Source of the DNA: Niallia sp. Man26
Lineage (GTDB): Bacteria; Bacillota; Bacilli; Bacillales; Cytobacillaceae
Direction: 5' to 3'
Length of the DNA stretch: 64,000 nt
Assembly (NCBI RefSeq): GCF_022049065.2
Contig: NZ_CP095743.1
Span: forward strand, 3,363,001-3,427,000
The position numbers were made by a program, and so were the translations under genes. This document shows positions 36,195 through 43,561 of the stretch, piece by piece (within the stretch, counting starts at the first letter, position 1; every line of letters starts with the position of its first letter). A model generated the notes under the pieces. It was not told the DNA's origin. It did no database searches and saw nothing but the letters and a program-made list of their open reading frames with translations.

Positions 36195-36225
36195 GCTGGC
36201 ATCTCTTGATGCCAGCCTTAGTTTG
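36194..36225 (+). terminator. Terminator between frlR and the fructosamine operon
   Basis: A perfect 10-bp stem GGCTGGCATC/GATGCCAGCC (36194-36203 with 36208-36217) with loop TCTT is followed by a T-rich tract. It lies between two convergent genes and may serve both. Confidence 0.85.
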
Positions 36226-36235
36226 TTTCTTCCTA

Positions 36236-37204
36236 TTAATATTCCAATTTCCACATATATCTTCTTTTTGTAAGAGGATGATTGCGGACGATTGCCAGCT
36301 GCTCTGCATAAACTCGGATGACTCCAGAAATCAACATTGGATTAAAGTAGTCGACTACTTCGCTTGAAATTGCGGAGCCAAGGCCAAAGTCTTTCGCATC
36401 CACAACCGTTGTTTTTGCATCAAAGCGCTGGAGGAATTCTAATGCTCTCGCATCCATGCTTCTTGTTCTGCCGTCATTCATCAGCAAAAGGAATGGCACG
36501 TCTTTATCCACCACTTCGAATGGGCCGTGGAAGAACTCTCCGTCATGGAATGTGCCTGAATTAATCCATTGCATTTCCATCAGCAAGCAAATCGAGAAGG
36601 AATAAGCTACCTCATGTGTGGCACCGCTGCTCATTACATAGATGACTTCATCATCCTTATACGCATCAGCAAAATTTCTAGCTTGTGGAACAACAGAAGC
36701 TACTGCATTGTTTATCAAGCCATAAATTTTATCAAAGCCATCGAGCATTTTTTCGTAATGCTCATATCCTTCAAATTGATTCAATATTTCTGTTGCCAAA
36801 CCTAATACTTTTGTCATTTTCTCCATTTTAGCTGCATAGCTCTCATGAAAGCCATGGTACACAACATATTCAGCATCTGATGTAATAGCTGAATCTTCCA
36901 CATGTGTAACGGCAATGACATGTGCTCCTCTTTCCTTAGCAAGAGAAGTTGCTTCGACTGTTTCCGGAGTAGCTCCTCCTAGTGAGCATGTGATAACAAT
37001 GCTTGTGTCATCAACCGAAACAGGTGTAGCAAAGTTAAATTCATTCGCAGTATAAAGACTTGTTCTAAGCTGTCTTGCATTTCCTTCTAAAAAGTATTTG
37101 GCCGGATACAGCTCCGCTTTGGATGCACCGCACCCAACGAAGAATACACTTTTAATTTCGGGTTGTTGTTCCTTAATAGCTGAGATAATTCTATTCAATT
37201 CCAT
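36236..37204 (-). CDS. frlB: SIS-domain fructosamine-6-phosphate deglycase (FrlB-like)
   Basis: This enzyme is expected to split fructoselysine- or fructosamino-acid-6-phosphate into glucose-6-phosphate and the free amino acid. The 322-aa length matches FrlB (about 330 aa). There are two SIS domains: SVFFVGCGASKAELYPAKYF with TSLYTANEFNFA and IVITCSLGGATPETVEA in the first, and VIYVMSSGATHEVAYSFSIC and FHGPFEVVDKDVPFLLLMND in the second. The glutamine amidotransferase half of GlmS is absent. The ATG at 37204 is chosen for AGGAGG with an 8-base gap. It is the last gene of the operon. Confidence 0.85.
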   Translation of the reverse strand: MELNRIISAIKEQQPEIKSVFFVGCGASKAELYPAKYFLEGNARQLRTSLYTANEFNFATPVSVDDTSIVITCSLGGATPETVEATSLAKERGAHVIAVTHVEDSAITSDAEYVVYHGFHESYAAKMEKMTKVLGLATEILNQFEGYEHYEKMLDGFDKIYGLINNAVASVVPQARNFADAYKDDEVIYVMSSGATHEVAYSFSICLLMEMQWINSGTFHDGEFFHGPFEVVDKDVPFLLLMNDGRTRSMDARALEFLQRFDAKTTVVDAKDFGLGSAISSEVVDYFNPMLISGVIRVYAEQLAIVRNHPLTKRRYMWKLEY

Positions 37205-37271
37205 TTTTTCATTCCTCCTAAAGTTTTGATATATATTGTGACAGGCAGCAATGCTGCCGAATTCCCATTTT

Positions 37272-38108
37272 TCAATTGCTGAAATAAGGTTCAAATGCCT
37301 TCATATTGCGCTTGTCATGTTCACCAGGATTTGTGAAATATCTGGAGTCAGTAATTTCTTGGCCTAAATAGCCTGTATAGCCGTTTTGCTTCAGCGTGGC
37401 CAGAAATTCGCCGAGGTTATGATGACCATCTCCCCAAATCAAATGGCCATAAGGATTGCCGTCAACAAAATGAGTATGGATGATGTTCGCCCCAAAGACA
37501 TCGAACCAGTCTTGCAATGTTTCCCCTGCAACACCCATTGCAGTTGTGTCTACCAGAATCTTCATATGTGGATGATTAATTTCATCAAACATTCTTTTCG
37601 CATCATTCACCGTAATAACAAGATTGGATTCTTCTGGCCGCAAGCTTTCGAGCGCCAAAGTGATACCTTCCCTTTCAGCCGTTGCAGTGAGTCTGGACAG
37701 CATTTCACTGGATCGCTTCCACGCTTCCTCTCGATCTTCATCAAGATAGCCCCAGCCTGAATTGCACTGCATGATTTCACAGCCCAGCTCAGCAGCTGCT
37801 TTAATGCCATTAGAGAAATATTCAAAGCTTTTTTCAAAGATTTCCGGCTTTGTTGCCGCGAACTGGTATTGGTACATACAGTTTTCCGGAGTGAAACAGA
37901 CGAGCTGCAAGCCTCTTTCTACTAGCTTTTTCTTAAGAACCTTGCAGTCAGAATAGACCGTCGGATCTAAATAATAATGGGGAACTCCCGTCCAGAATTC
38001 GATAGATTGGATTCCTGCTGCAACTTGTGCATCCAAAAAGGAGTCGAGCGAGTAACGCATATAATGAATATTCATACCTGCTACTTGGTCTCTTCTTATA
38101 AAAGACAT
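37272..38108 (-). CDS. Sugar phosphate isomerase/epimerase (TIM barrel), FrlC-like
   Basis: This 278-aa AP-endonuclease-type TIM barrel has metal ligands suggested by LALESLRPEESN (Glu), KILVDTTAM (Asp), THFVDGNPYGHLIWGDGHHNLGEF (His) and LGQEIT (Glu). It resembles E. coli FrlC, which epimerises psicoselysine and fructoselysine at C3, in length, fold and the GYLGQE/GYxGYxxxE end. B. subtilis frl lacks such an enzyme, so its presence suggests that an isomeric Amadori substrate can also be used. AGGAGG precedes the ATG. It is 22 nt from the kinase gene and 67 nt from the deglycase gene. Confidence 0.78.
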   Translation of the reverse strand: MSFIRRDQVAGMNIHYMRYSLDSFLDAQVAAGIQSIEFWTGVPHYYLDPTVYSDCKVLKKKLVERGLQLVCFTPENCMYQYQFAATKPEIFEKSFEYFSNGIKAAAELGCEIMQCNSGWGYLDEDREEAWKRSSEMLSRLTATAEREGITLALESLRPEESNLVITVNDAKRMFDEINHPHMKILVDTTAMGVAGETLQDWFDVFGANIIHTHFVDGNPYGHLIWGDGHHNLGEFLATLKQNGYTGYLGQEITDSRYFTNPGEHDKRNMKAFEPYFSN

Positions 38109-38130
38109 CCTTTATACCCTCCTTGTATAG

Positions 38131-38976
38131 TTATACCGTTTCATATACCTTGCCGTATCCGAAGGAGCCGTCTACTAAGCATTGGTTTGAAGCGAAATCA
38201 GCGGCTGTATGCAAGCTTTTCTTAATCGCAGCATCCCTGCCTTCCTGCCCTTTTCCATTTAAATAATGGATAATGAAGGAGGTGATAAATGAATCTCCTG
38301 CCCCCATCGTATCGACAGCTTTTACAAGCTTTGGCTCCTGCATATAAAATCTTGCTCCATCAAAAAGCAAAGCTCCCTTTTCACCCAGTGTGCATAATAC
38401 AAGCTCGCATCCTAAATCGATTGTTTTGGTCATTAAGTTTAAAATATGGTCTAATTTCATATGACTGCAGGAATAATAGGCAAAATCTATTTGGGGTGCA
38501 ATCTGATTGACCTGTTCTTTGGTGAAATCAGACGAAAAATCAAAGCCGATTGGCACTCCCAGTGCTTTTATTTTCGATAATTCCTTTTCTGCGAAACCGT
38601 AAAGCCCTGTATGCACTAAATCAAATGTGCTTATATAACGATAATCTTCGTCTGTCAGGTTCAAGCCGTATTCCCGGAGAACGCCGCAGCGATTGCTGCC
38701 AATAAACACCCTGTCTCCATCCACTAGCGTTACTCTGGCACAGCCATTTTCCCCTTCATACACTTTGCTTCGGGAAACATCTAATCCAATTTCCTTAATG
38801 CTTGCTTGAACATGGTCTGCTTCTTTATCTGTTCCAAAAGCTCCTAAGAAGGCTGCTGCTGCGCCAAACCGCTGTGCATATACGGCAAAGTTGAGCGCGT
38901 TGCCCCCGGGATACATCGTTTGAGTATGTTCATATTTATCGACGACATTATCGCCTATTCCGATTACTTTCAGCAT
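38131..38976 (-). CDS. frlD: PfkB-family fructosamine kinase (FrlD-like)
   Basis: This 281-aa ribokinase-fold kinase is expected to phosphorylate fructosamino acids at C6. The N-terminal signature is GIGDNVVDKYEHTQTMYPGG, with NALNFAVYAQRFGAAAAFLG next. The C-terminal PfkB signature VDTMGAGDSFITSFI (about 227-241) holds the catalytic Asp and anion hole. The short lid and length match FrlD (about 284 aa). The ATG at 38976 follows GAGGTGGGATTT; a GTG nine bases earlier overlaps that site and is less likely. It lies between the ABC ATPase and the epimerase genes with short gaps. Confidence 0.85.
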   Translation of the reverse strand: MLKVIGIGDNVVDKYEHTQTMYPGGNALNFAVYAQRFGAAAAFLGAFGTDKEADHVQASIKEIGLDVSRSKVYEGENGCARVTLVDGDRVFIGSNRCGVLREYGLNLTDEDYRYISTFDLVHTGLYGFAEKELSKIKALGVPIGFDFSSDFTKEQVNQIAPQIDFAYYSCSHMKLDHILNLMTKTIDLGCELVLCTLGEKGALLFDGARFYMQEPKLVKAVDTMGAGDSFITSFIIHYLNGKGQEGRDAAIKKSLHTAADFASNQCLVDGSFGYGKVYETV

Positions 38977-38990
38977 AAATCCCACCTCAT

Positions 38991-39713
38991 TTAAAGAACT
39001 TTTGATAGAAAATCGATGGTTCTTGGATGCTCAGGCTTCGCAAAGAAATCTTGCGGGTTATTTTCCTCAAGGATTTTTCCTTGATCGATAAATAAAATCC
39101 TGTCTCCGACCTCTTTGGCAAAGCCCATTTCATGTGTTACAACAACCATTGTCATTCCTTCCTTTGCAAGATCCTTCATGACGGCAAGAACCTCTCCGAC
39201 CATCTCTGGATCAAGTGCTGATGTCGGCTCATCAAACAGCATCACTTCCGGCTGCATCGCCAAAGCCCGGGCAATGGCAATCCGTTGCTGCTGCCCGCCT
39301 GAAAGAGAGGATGGGTAAACATCCATTTTCTCCAAAAGTCCAACTTTTTTTAACAGTCCGATTGCCAAGTCCTTTGCCGCTCCTGTCTTCAATCCCTTTA
39401 CACGGACAGGTGCATGGCAGATGTTTTGACAAACGGTTTTATGAGGGAAAAGATTGAATTGCTGAAAGACCATCCCCATCTTCTCCCTGACTTTATCAAT
39501 ATTGGTATCCTTCGATGTGATGTCCTGCTCATTCACATAAATATGACCGCTTGTCGGTATTTCAAGAAGATTTAAACAGCGCAGTAACGTGCTTTTTCCA
39601 GAACCGGAAGGACCGATAATGACGACAACCTCCCCCTTTTGGATGGTTACATCAATGCCTTTGAGCACTTCACTTTTCCCATAGCTTTTATGCAAGTTTT
39701 TAACGCCTATCAC
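38991..39713 (-). CDS. Polar amino acid ABC transporter ATP-binding protein
   Basis: This is a 240-aa GlnQ-type ATPase. Walker A is GPSGSGKST (about 34-42), the Q-loop is [14 protein letters not shown], the signature [16 protein letters not shown], Walker [15 protein letters not shown] and the switch His [11 protein letters not shown]. It overlaps the permease gene by 14 bases, so the two are coupled. In this operon it should power uptake of fructosamino acids. B. subtilis Frl instead uses a sugar-type MsmX-dependent importer, so this importer is of a different class. Confidence 0.93.
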   Translation of the reverse strand: MIGVKNLHKSYGKSEVLKGIDVTIQKGEVVVIIGPSGSGKSTLLRCLNLLEIPTSGHIYVNEQDITSKDTNIDKVREKMGMVFQQFNLFPHKTVCQNICHAPVRVKGLKTGAAKDLAIGLLKKVGLLEKMDVYPSSLSGGQQQRIAIARALAMQPEVMLFDEPTSALDPEMVGEVLAVMKDLAKEGMTMVVVTHEMGFAKEVGDRILFIDQGKILEENNPQDFFAKPEHPRTIDFLSKVL

Positions 39714-40362
39714 TTGTTTTCAGTCTCCTTTCAACCACTGCCAACAGTCTCGACAATGTAAAAGTCATGATTAAATAGCCAATAGAGGCAATGATGATTG
39801 GCTCTAATCCTAATGCCGTATTTCCTCTGACAATCGTAGTTTTGTACATTAGCTCTGCAACACCGATAATAGACACGATAGACGAGTCCTTAATGCTGCC
39901 GATAAACTGATTTCCAAGTGCTGGCAAAATATTCTTGAATGCTTGTGGAAGAATGATGTCAAACATTGCTTGTCTCTGACTCATACCAAGGCTTCTTGCT
40001 GCCTCCATTTGCCCAATGTTTACTGCATCAATTCCGGAGCGAATAGTTTCTGAAATATATGCTGCTGCATTAAGTGATAAAGCAATGGCGCCTACTGCCA
40101 GATCAGGAATGTCATAGCCGACGAACAACAGCGGCACCCCTATGTAAATGATGTAAATTTGTGCAAGCAGCGGTGTACCCCTGATAAACTCGACATATAT
40201 ATCGCCAATCCACCTTAAAACAGTAAATCTTGACCGCCTTAGCAGTGTCAGACCAACTCCAAAGATGCTTCCCAATATCACGGCAATGACAGCCAGGATA
40301 ATAGTGATGTATGCCCCAGTTAAAAAGAACTGATAGTAATCCCCGAAAAATGAAAAGTTCAT
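39700..40362 (-). CDS. Polar amino acid ABC transporter permease
   Basis: This 220-aa HisM/GlnP-type permease has about five helices. The family blocks are [48 protein letters not shown] (EAA loop) and [21 protein letters not shown]. It probably works as a homodimer with the ATPase that follows. It is separated from the binding-protein gene by 112 nt containing a hairpin, an arrangement that often lowers expression of the membrane parts relative to the binding protein. Confidence 0.92.
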   Translation of the reverse strand: MNFSFFGDYYQFFLTGAYITIILAVIAVILGSIFGVGLTLLRRSRFTVLRWIGDIYVEFIRGTPLLAQIYIIYIGVPLLFVGYDIPDLAVGAIALSLNAAAYISETIRSGIDAVNIGQMEAARSLGMSQRQAMFDIILPQAFKNILPALGNQFIGSIKDSSIVSIIGVAELMYKTTIVRGNTALGLEPIIIASIGYLIMTFTLSRLLAVVERRLKTSDRR

Positions 40363-40410
40363 TGTGTCACCCCTTATCCTAAAACTGTCTCACATACAAT
40401 ATTTAGAGAA

Positions 40411-40442
40411 GGCAGCTCACAGCCCAATAAGGGGAAGCTGCC
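40411..40442 (-). terminator. Intercistronic hairpin after the binding-protein gene
   Basis: GGCAGCT (40411-40417) pairs with AGCTGCC (40436-40442) around an 18-base loop on the minus-strand transcript. The following TTCTCTAAA is not a clear T run, so this is more likely a partial terminator or mRNA-stabilising stem. Confidence 0.5.
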
Positions 40443-40474
40443 AGCCATGCTTATTAGCTATAACTACTAAACAA

Positions 40475-41305
40475 TCAGTCTTCGAGCTCTACACCATCCA
40501 TGGCATCTTTCAGCCATTTCTCATAATCTGGCTTAATTCTTTCAATTGTTCCATTGATAGCATTCATAATTTCCTCATTTGTGCCATTCGGCATGGCAAT
40601 GGCTGCACCAGCAGAAGGATCTTCATAGTAAACTTGACTTGCGACAATGCTGCTGTTTGCTTTAGCAAGGAGCGTTGCTGTCGGAATGTCAACAAGCACC
40701 GCATCGACTTTCTTGTTAGCTAAATCAAGCGACAGTTCAGTAGATTTCCCAAGAAGCTTTAGGGTTGCATCTGGCAGTTCACTTTCTAAAATAGCTTGCT
40801 GAACGGAAGTTTTAATTGCTCCTATCTTCTTATCTGCAAAATCCTCTTCAGACTTGTACTTGTCCAAATCTCCCTTCCTGACCATCATCACATTGCGCCC
40901 TTTATAGTAAACATCTGTAAAGTCAGCATTCTTTTCTCTTTCCTCTGTCGGGCTCATCGCCGAAATAATCATGTCAATCTTTCCGCTTTGCAGTGCGACA
41001 AGCAGCCCGTCAAAGTCCATATCCTTAATCTCGTACTCGACCCCTAAATCTTTTGCTACCTCATCAAGTAGTTTAATGTCCGACCCGACAATTTTGTCCT
41101 CTCCATTCTCGACAAGATGGTATTCATATGGCGGGGTTGCAGCCATTGTGCCTACGACAATCTTTCCTTTTTTCTGCAGGTCTTCCAGACTGTCGACAGC
41201 GCCGCTTGAACTAGTAGCCGATGAAGATCCACATGCTGCTAAAGCCAAAATAGTTGTTCCTGCCATCATTAATGTTGTCATTGCTTTAAAGAGCCTTTTC
41301 TTCAT
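40475..41305 (-). CDS. Polar amino acid-type ABC substrate-binding lipoprotein
   Basis: This is a 276-aa extracellular solute-binding protein, family 3. The lipoprotein signal ends in LALAACGSS, with the lipidated Cys near residue 25. The mature protein shows GKIVVGTMAATPPYEYH, GSDIKLLDEVAKDLGVE, DFDGLLVALQSGKIDMIISAMSPTEER and the hinge segment KKIGAIKTSVQQAILES. The substrate is probably a fructosamino acid, given the operon. GGGGGAG precedes the ATG. It is the first gene after the promoter at 41524-41552. Confidence 0.92.
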   Translation of the reverse strand: MKKRLFKAMTTLMMAGTTILALAACGSSSATSSSGAVDSLEDLQKKGKIVVGTMAATPPYEYHLVENGEDKIVGSDIKLLDEVAKDLGVEYEIKDMDFDGLLVALQSGKIDMIISAMSPTEEREKNADFTDVYYKGRNVMMVRKGDLDKYKSEEDFADKKIGAIKTSVQQAILESELPDATLKLLGKSTELSLDLANKKVDAVLVDIPTATLLAKANSSIVASQVYYEDPSAGAAIAMPNGTNEEIMNAINGTIERIKPDYEKWLKDAMDGVELED

Positions 41306-41500
41306 TCATTTCTCCCCCATTTAAATAATAGTTTTATCTAACTTGGTAATAAGACTAAATATTCAAATAACTCTTCAGAAAAATTTACGGCTATTTTACT
41401 GTCCTTGCTTATCAGCTAATATTTCAACTGATACATATAAAGCTCCTTACAATTAAAACGAGTAATCCTGTATTCTCCAACAGTTGTTTTTCATCTATTT

Positions 41501-41530
41501 GTTATATAACGTTATATAACGTTATAATAA
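41501..41530. promoter_or_regulatory. Tandem palindrome operator at the fructosamine operon promoter
   Basis: GTTATATAAC, a perfect 10-bp palindrome, occurs at 41501-41510 and 41511-41520, with the half copy GTTATAATAA at 41521-41530. The copies abut the -10 box and cover the predicted transcription start near 41517. A repressor bound here would block initiation; the GntR protein at 35460 is the natural candidate. Confidence 0.65.
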
Positions 41531-41552
41531 TACCCACGCTAACACCTGTCAA
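41524..41552 (-). promoter_or_regulatory. Strong SigA promoter of the fructosamine operon
   Basis: On the minus strand a perfect TTGACA (41552-41547), a 17-base spacer and TATTAT (41529-41524) lie about 210 nt upstream of the binding-protein gene. The remainder of the 41306-41500 leader shows no riboswitch or small gene that I can recognise. Confidence 0.8.
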
Positions 41553-41607
41553 TATTATTCTGAAAATTTCTACTAAACTAAAAATTAATCGTACTTTCCT
41601 CCCAAAA

Positions 41608-41638
41608 CAAAAAAAAGATAGAGCATTATACTCTATCT
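41608..41638 (-). terminator. Terminator of the membrane glycosyltransferase gene
   Basis: The stem GATAGAG/CTCTATC (41617-41623 with 41631-41637) is followed on the minus strand by a T run. Confidence 0.85.
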
Positions 41639-41660
41639 CTACTAAAATATTAAACTTTCA

Positions 41661-43190
41661 TCAGGCTGTATGTCTGCCGCGCAGTGTCCAAATTTGATAA
41701 ACCATCATTGCAGATTTAATGACTGTCAAATAAGTCAGCACAACCCAGCCTCCCATCAAGTACGGTTCAACATTTGCTTGCACAGAAGCGCTCGTTAAGA
41801 AATCGCGTTTATCGTAGCATAAGTAAGCAATTAACGCTACGCCAAGTATACTTAATAAAATACCTTGTGCCAGTTTACTTTTTGTTTTCCCTGATTCTGC
41901 TGCATATTGGTTTGCCCAGCCGTCCTTCTTGTTGGCGGAAAGCTTACCGAGCCATACTTGGCCAAATGTCATTAAGTTAACCCATAAATACATTTCGGGA
42001 CTTATCAATAACCCTGCCATCACCACATCTATCGGTCGATACATCGGTGTTTTTATCGCAAGAATTATATTTAACACAGATGCAAGGGCAATAGGTGTCA
42101 GCCATATCCATGACCAATAATACTGGTCTGTTGCAAGGGCGAGCGCTAGCAAGACGATAAACATCACACGAATAAGCAAGTCGGAAAAGAGCTTAACCTG
42201 ATTTCGCCAAATTTTCCCCTTATGTCTTGTCTTCACACTCAAATCTTTATTTGTCAGCAAGTCCACCGTTCCTGAATTCCATTTATTCCGCTGCTCCCGG
42301 AAGGTATGATAAGAACGCATCGCATCAACAAAGCAGCGTCCTTCAGGGCTGATTAACGTTTTCCAGCCGGATTTCTGCAGCTGCCAAGTAAGCAGCATAT
42401 CCTCTACATCACTGTCATTTTGCCACGGTCCATCAAGTTTATTATCATTCACAACCTCCTGCAAAGCTTCAGGTCTGAACAATGTTGCCTGACCGCCAAG
42501 AACATAAGTGCTTCCGCCATGGTATTGAAGATCAAGGAGCCAGCTCGCCATATCCTGCTTCTGCTGATGTGTCCACCATCTTGCCATCGGTCCGCCATAT
42601 TCTCCGTTTGCAATCTTTTCTTCATAGAAAACATCGTCCTTGCTCAGCAAGCTTTTCTTCTTAGGCATGCGCATCGTATACTTGGCCATAACGCCGCCAA
42701 TATTTCGTGCACTCATCAGGCCTTCCCATAAATGCTTTAAGCAATTAGGAGCAAGCCTGCTGTCTGCATCCATTCCAAGCACGCCTTTAATGCTTTGTTT
42801 ATAGATGATTTGCGAGTCTGTCAGCTCTTTATCGTAAATATCTAGCAAATCGCCGTATAACAGCTTCCAACCAGAATTCAACGCACCAACTTTACGGAGC
42901 TTGTTTCCGTCTGTCACGATGACCTTTAAGTTCAGATTGAATTCCTCACCTGCTGCAATGGCTCTCTCCTCTGTGCGATCAGAACAATTATCAGCAATAA
43001 CATAAACATCAAGGTCTACACCTTTTGGCAATGTTTGATCTCTTAAGCCAGCAAGGCAATCTCGAATCGAATTTTCCTCATTATGAGCAGGAATCAACGC
43101 AATGATCCGCGGCCTCATATATGTTTTTTTTACACCTGGCATACTAAAAATCGACATTCTACCTTGTTCTCTTTGTACTAATAATGACAT
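41661..43190 (-). CDS. Membrane-bound family 2 glycosyltransferase, processive polysaccharide synthase type
   Basis: This 509-aa protein has a GT-A catalytic domain (about 25-320) followed by about five membrane helices (from RVMFIVLLALALATD on). The D,D,D,QxxRW set of processive GT2 enzymes is visible: IPAHNEENSI and IADNCSD, LGMDADSRL, NDSDVEDMLLTW, and REQRNKWNSG, where Lys replaces the usual Arg. VLGGQATLFRPEAL is the acceptor-side loop. Enzymes of this layout make poly-GlcNAc, hyaluronan or cellulose-like polymers; the sugar cannot be deduced here. GGTGAATTCAT precedes the ATG. It is monocistronic. Its promoter and leader carry SinR-type inverted repeats, which suggests a biofilm matrix role. 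Confidence 0.85.
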   Translation of the reverse strand: MSLLVQREQGRMSIFSMPGVKKTYMRPRIIALIPAHNEENSIRDCLAGLRDQTLPKGVDLDVYVIADNCSDRTEERAIAAGEEFNLNLKVIVTDGNKLRKVGALNSGWKLLYGDLLDIYDKELTDSQIIYKQSIKGVLGMDADSRLAPNCLKHLWEGLMSARNIGGVMAKYTMRMPKKKSLLSKDDVFYEEKIANGEYGGPMARWWTHQQKQDMASWLLDLQYHGGSTYVLGGQATLFRPEALQEVVNDNKLDGPWQNDSDVEDMLLTWQLQKSGWKTLISPEGRCFVDAMRSYHTFREQRNKWNSGTVDLLTNKDLSVKTRHKGKIWRNQVKLFSDLLIRVMFIVLLALALATDQYYWSWIWLTPIALASVLNIILAIKTPMYRPIDVVMAGLLISPEMYLWVNLMTFGQVWLGKLSANKKDGWANQYAAESGKTKSKLAQGILLSILGVALIAYLCYDKRDFLTSASVQANVEPYLMGGWVVLTYLTVIKSAMMVYQIWTLRGRHTA

Positions 43191-43243
43191 ATGAATTCAC
43201 CAACTCTCTCTTTTTTGTTTTATAGAAAACGTATCGTTTGTTT

Positions 43244-43259
43244 GTTCTTTAAAAAGAAC
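43244..43259. promoter_or_regulatory. SinR-type operator, box 1 (perfect 7-2-7 inverted repeat)
   Basis: GTTCTTT at 43244-43250 and its complement AAAGAAC at 43253-43259 are separated by AA. Both arms match the SinR consensus GTTCTYT, and the spacing equals that of the eps operator in B. subtilis. It lies in the leader of the glycosyltransferase gene, about 60 nt before the start codon. Confidence 0.75.
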
Positions 43260-43312
43260 GCTTCAGCCAAAAAAATAGGAAAAAGAAACTGTTCTATATT
43301 TTTCTTTCAGTT

Positions 43313-43328
43313 GTTCTTAACTAAGAAC
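43313..43328. promoter_or_regulatory. SinR-type operator, box 2, abutting the -10 element
   Basis: GTTCTTA (43313-43319), gap AC, TAAGAAC (43322-43328). Each arm differs from GTTCTYT only at the last position. It begins directly after the -10 box of the glycosyltransferase promoter and covers the predicted start site. Confidence 0.7.
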
Positions 43329-43357
43329 ATATTAACATCTCTCTATTGCAGCGTCAA
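43329..43357 (-). promoter_or_regulatory. SigA promoter of the membrane glycosyltransferase gene
   Basis: On the minus strand TTGACG (43357-43352), a 17-base spacer and TAATAT (43334-43329) give a near-consensus promoter. The leader to the start codon is about 130 nt. Confidence 0.75.
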
Positions 43358-43441
43358 TTTATTTTATTAATAAATCGACAAAAAATTAAGTGAACCATTC
43401 GTGAAATCCTTATCATAACCTTTGTAAAGGCAAATAAATTA

Positions 43442-43457
43442 TTTCTTTATAAAGAAC
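43442..43457. promoter_or_regulatory. SinR-type operator, box 3
   Basis: TTTCTTT (43442-43448), gap AT, AAAGAAC (43451-43457). One arm matches GTTCTYT fully and the other differs at one base. It lies upstream of both divergent promoters, about 130 bp from box 2 and about 35 bp before the metN -35. Confidence 0.55.
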
Positions 43458-43488
43458 AGCTGGTTTTTACTATTATGATTATTAAATA

Positions 43489-43517
43489 TTGTATTCCCGC
43501 CAGTATTTCATTATTAT
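43489..43517 (+). promoter_or_regulatory. Probable SigA promoter of metN-metP
   Basis: TTGTAT (43489-43494), a 17-base spacer and TATTAT (43512-43517) precede metN by about 45 nt. No SAM-binding S-box structure fits in this short leader. Confidence 0.6.
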
Positions 43518-43561
43518 TAATGCAGCAAAGATTATAGTAAGTTTTAATGAAAGGATTGCCC

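Noticed and set aside
43470..43561. Possible SAM (S-box) riboswitch before metN
   Set aside because: The space between the predicted promoter and the start codon is too short and shows no S-box blocks or terminator.
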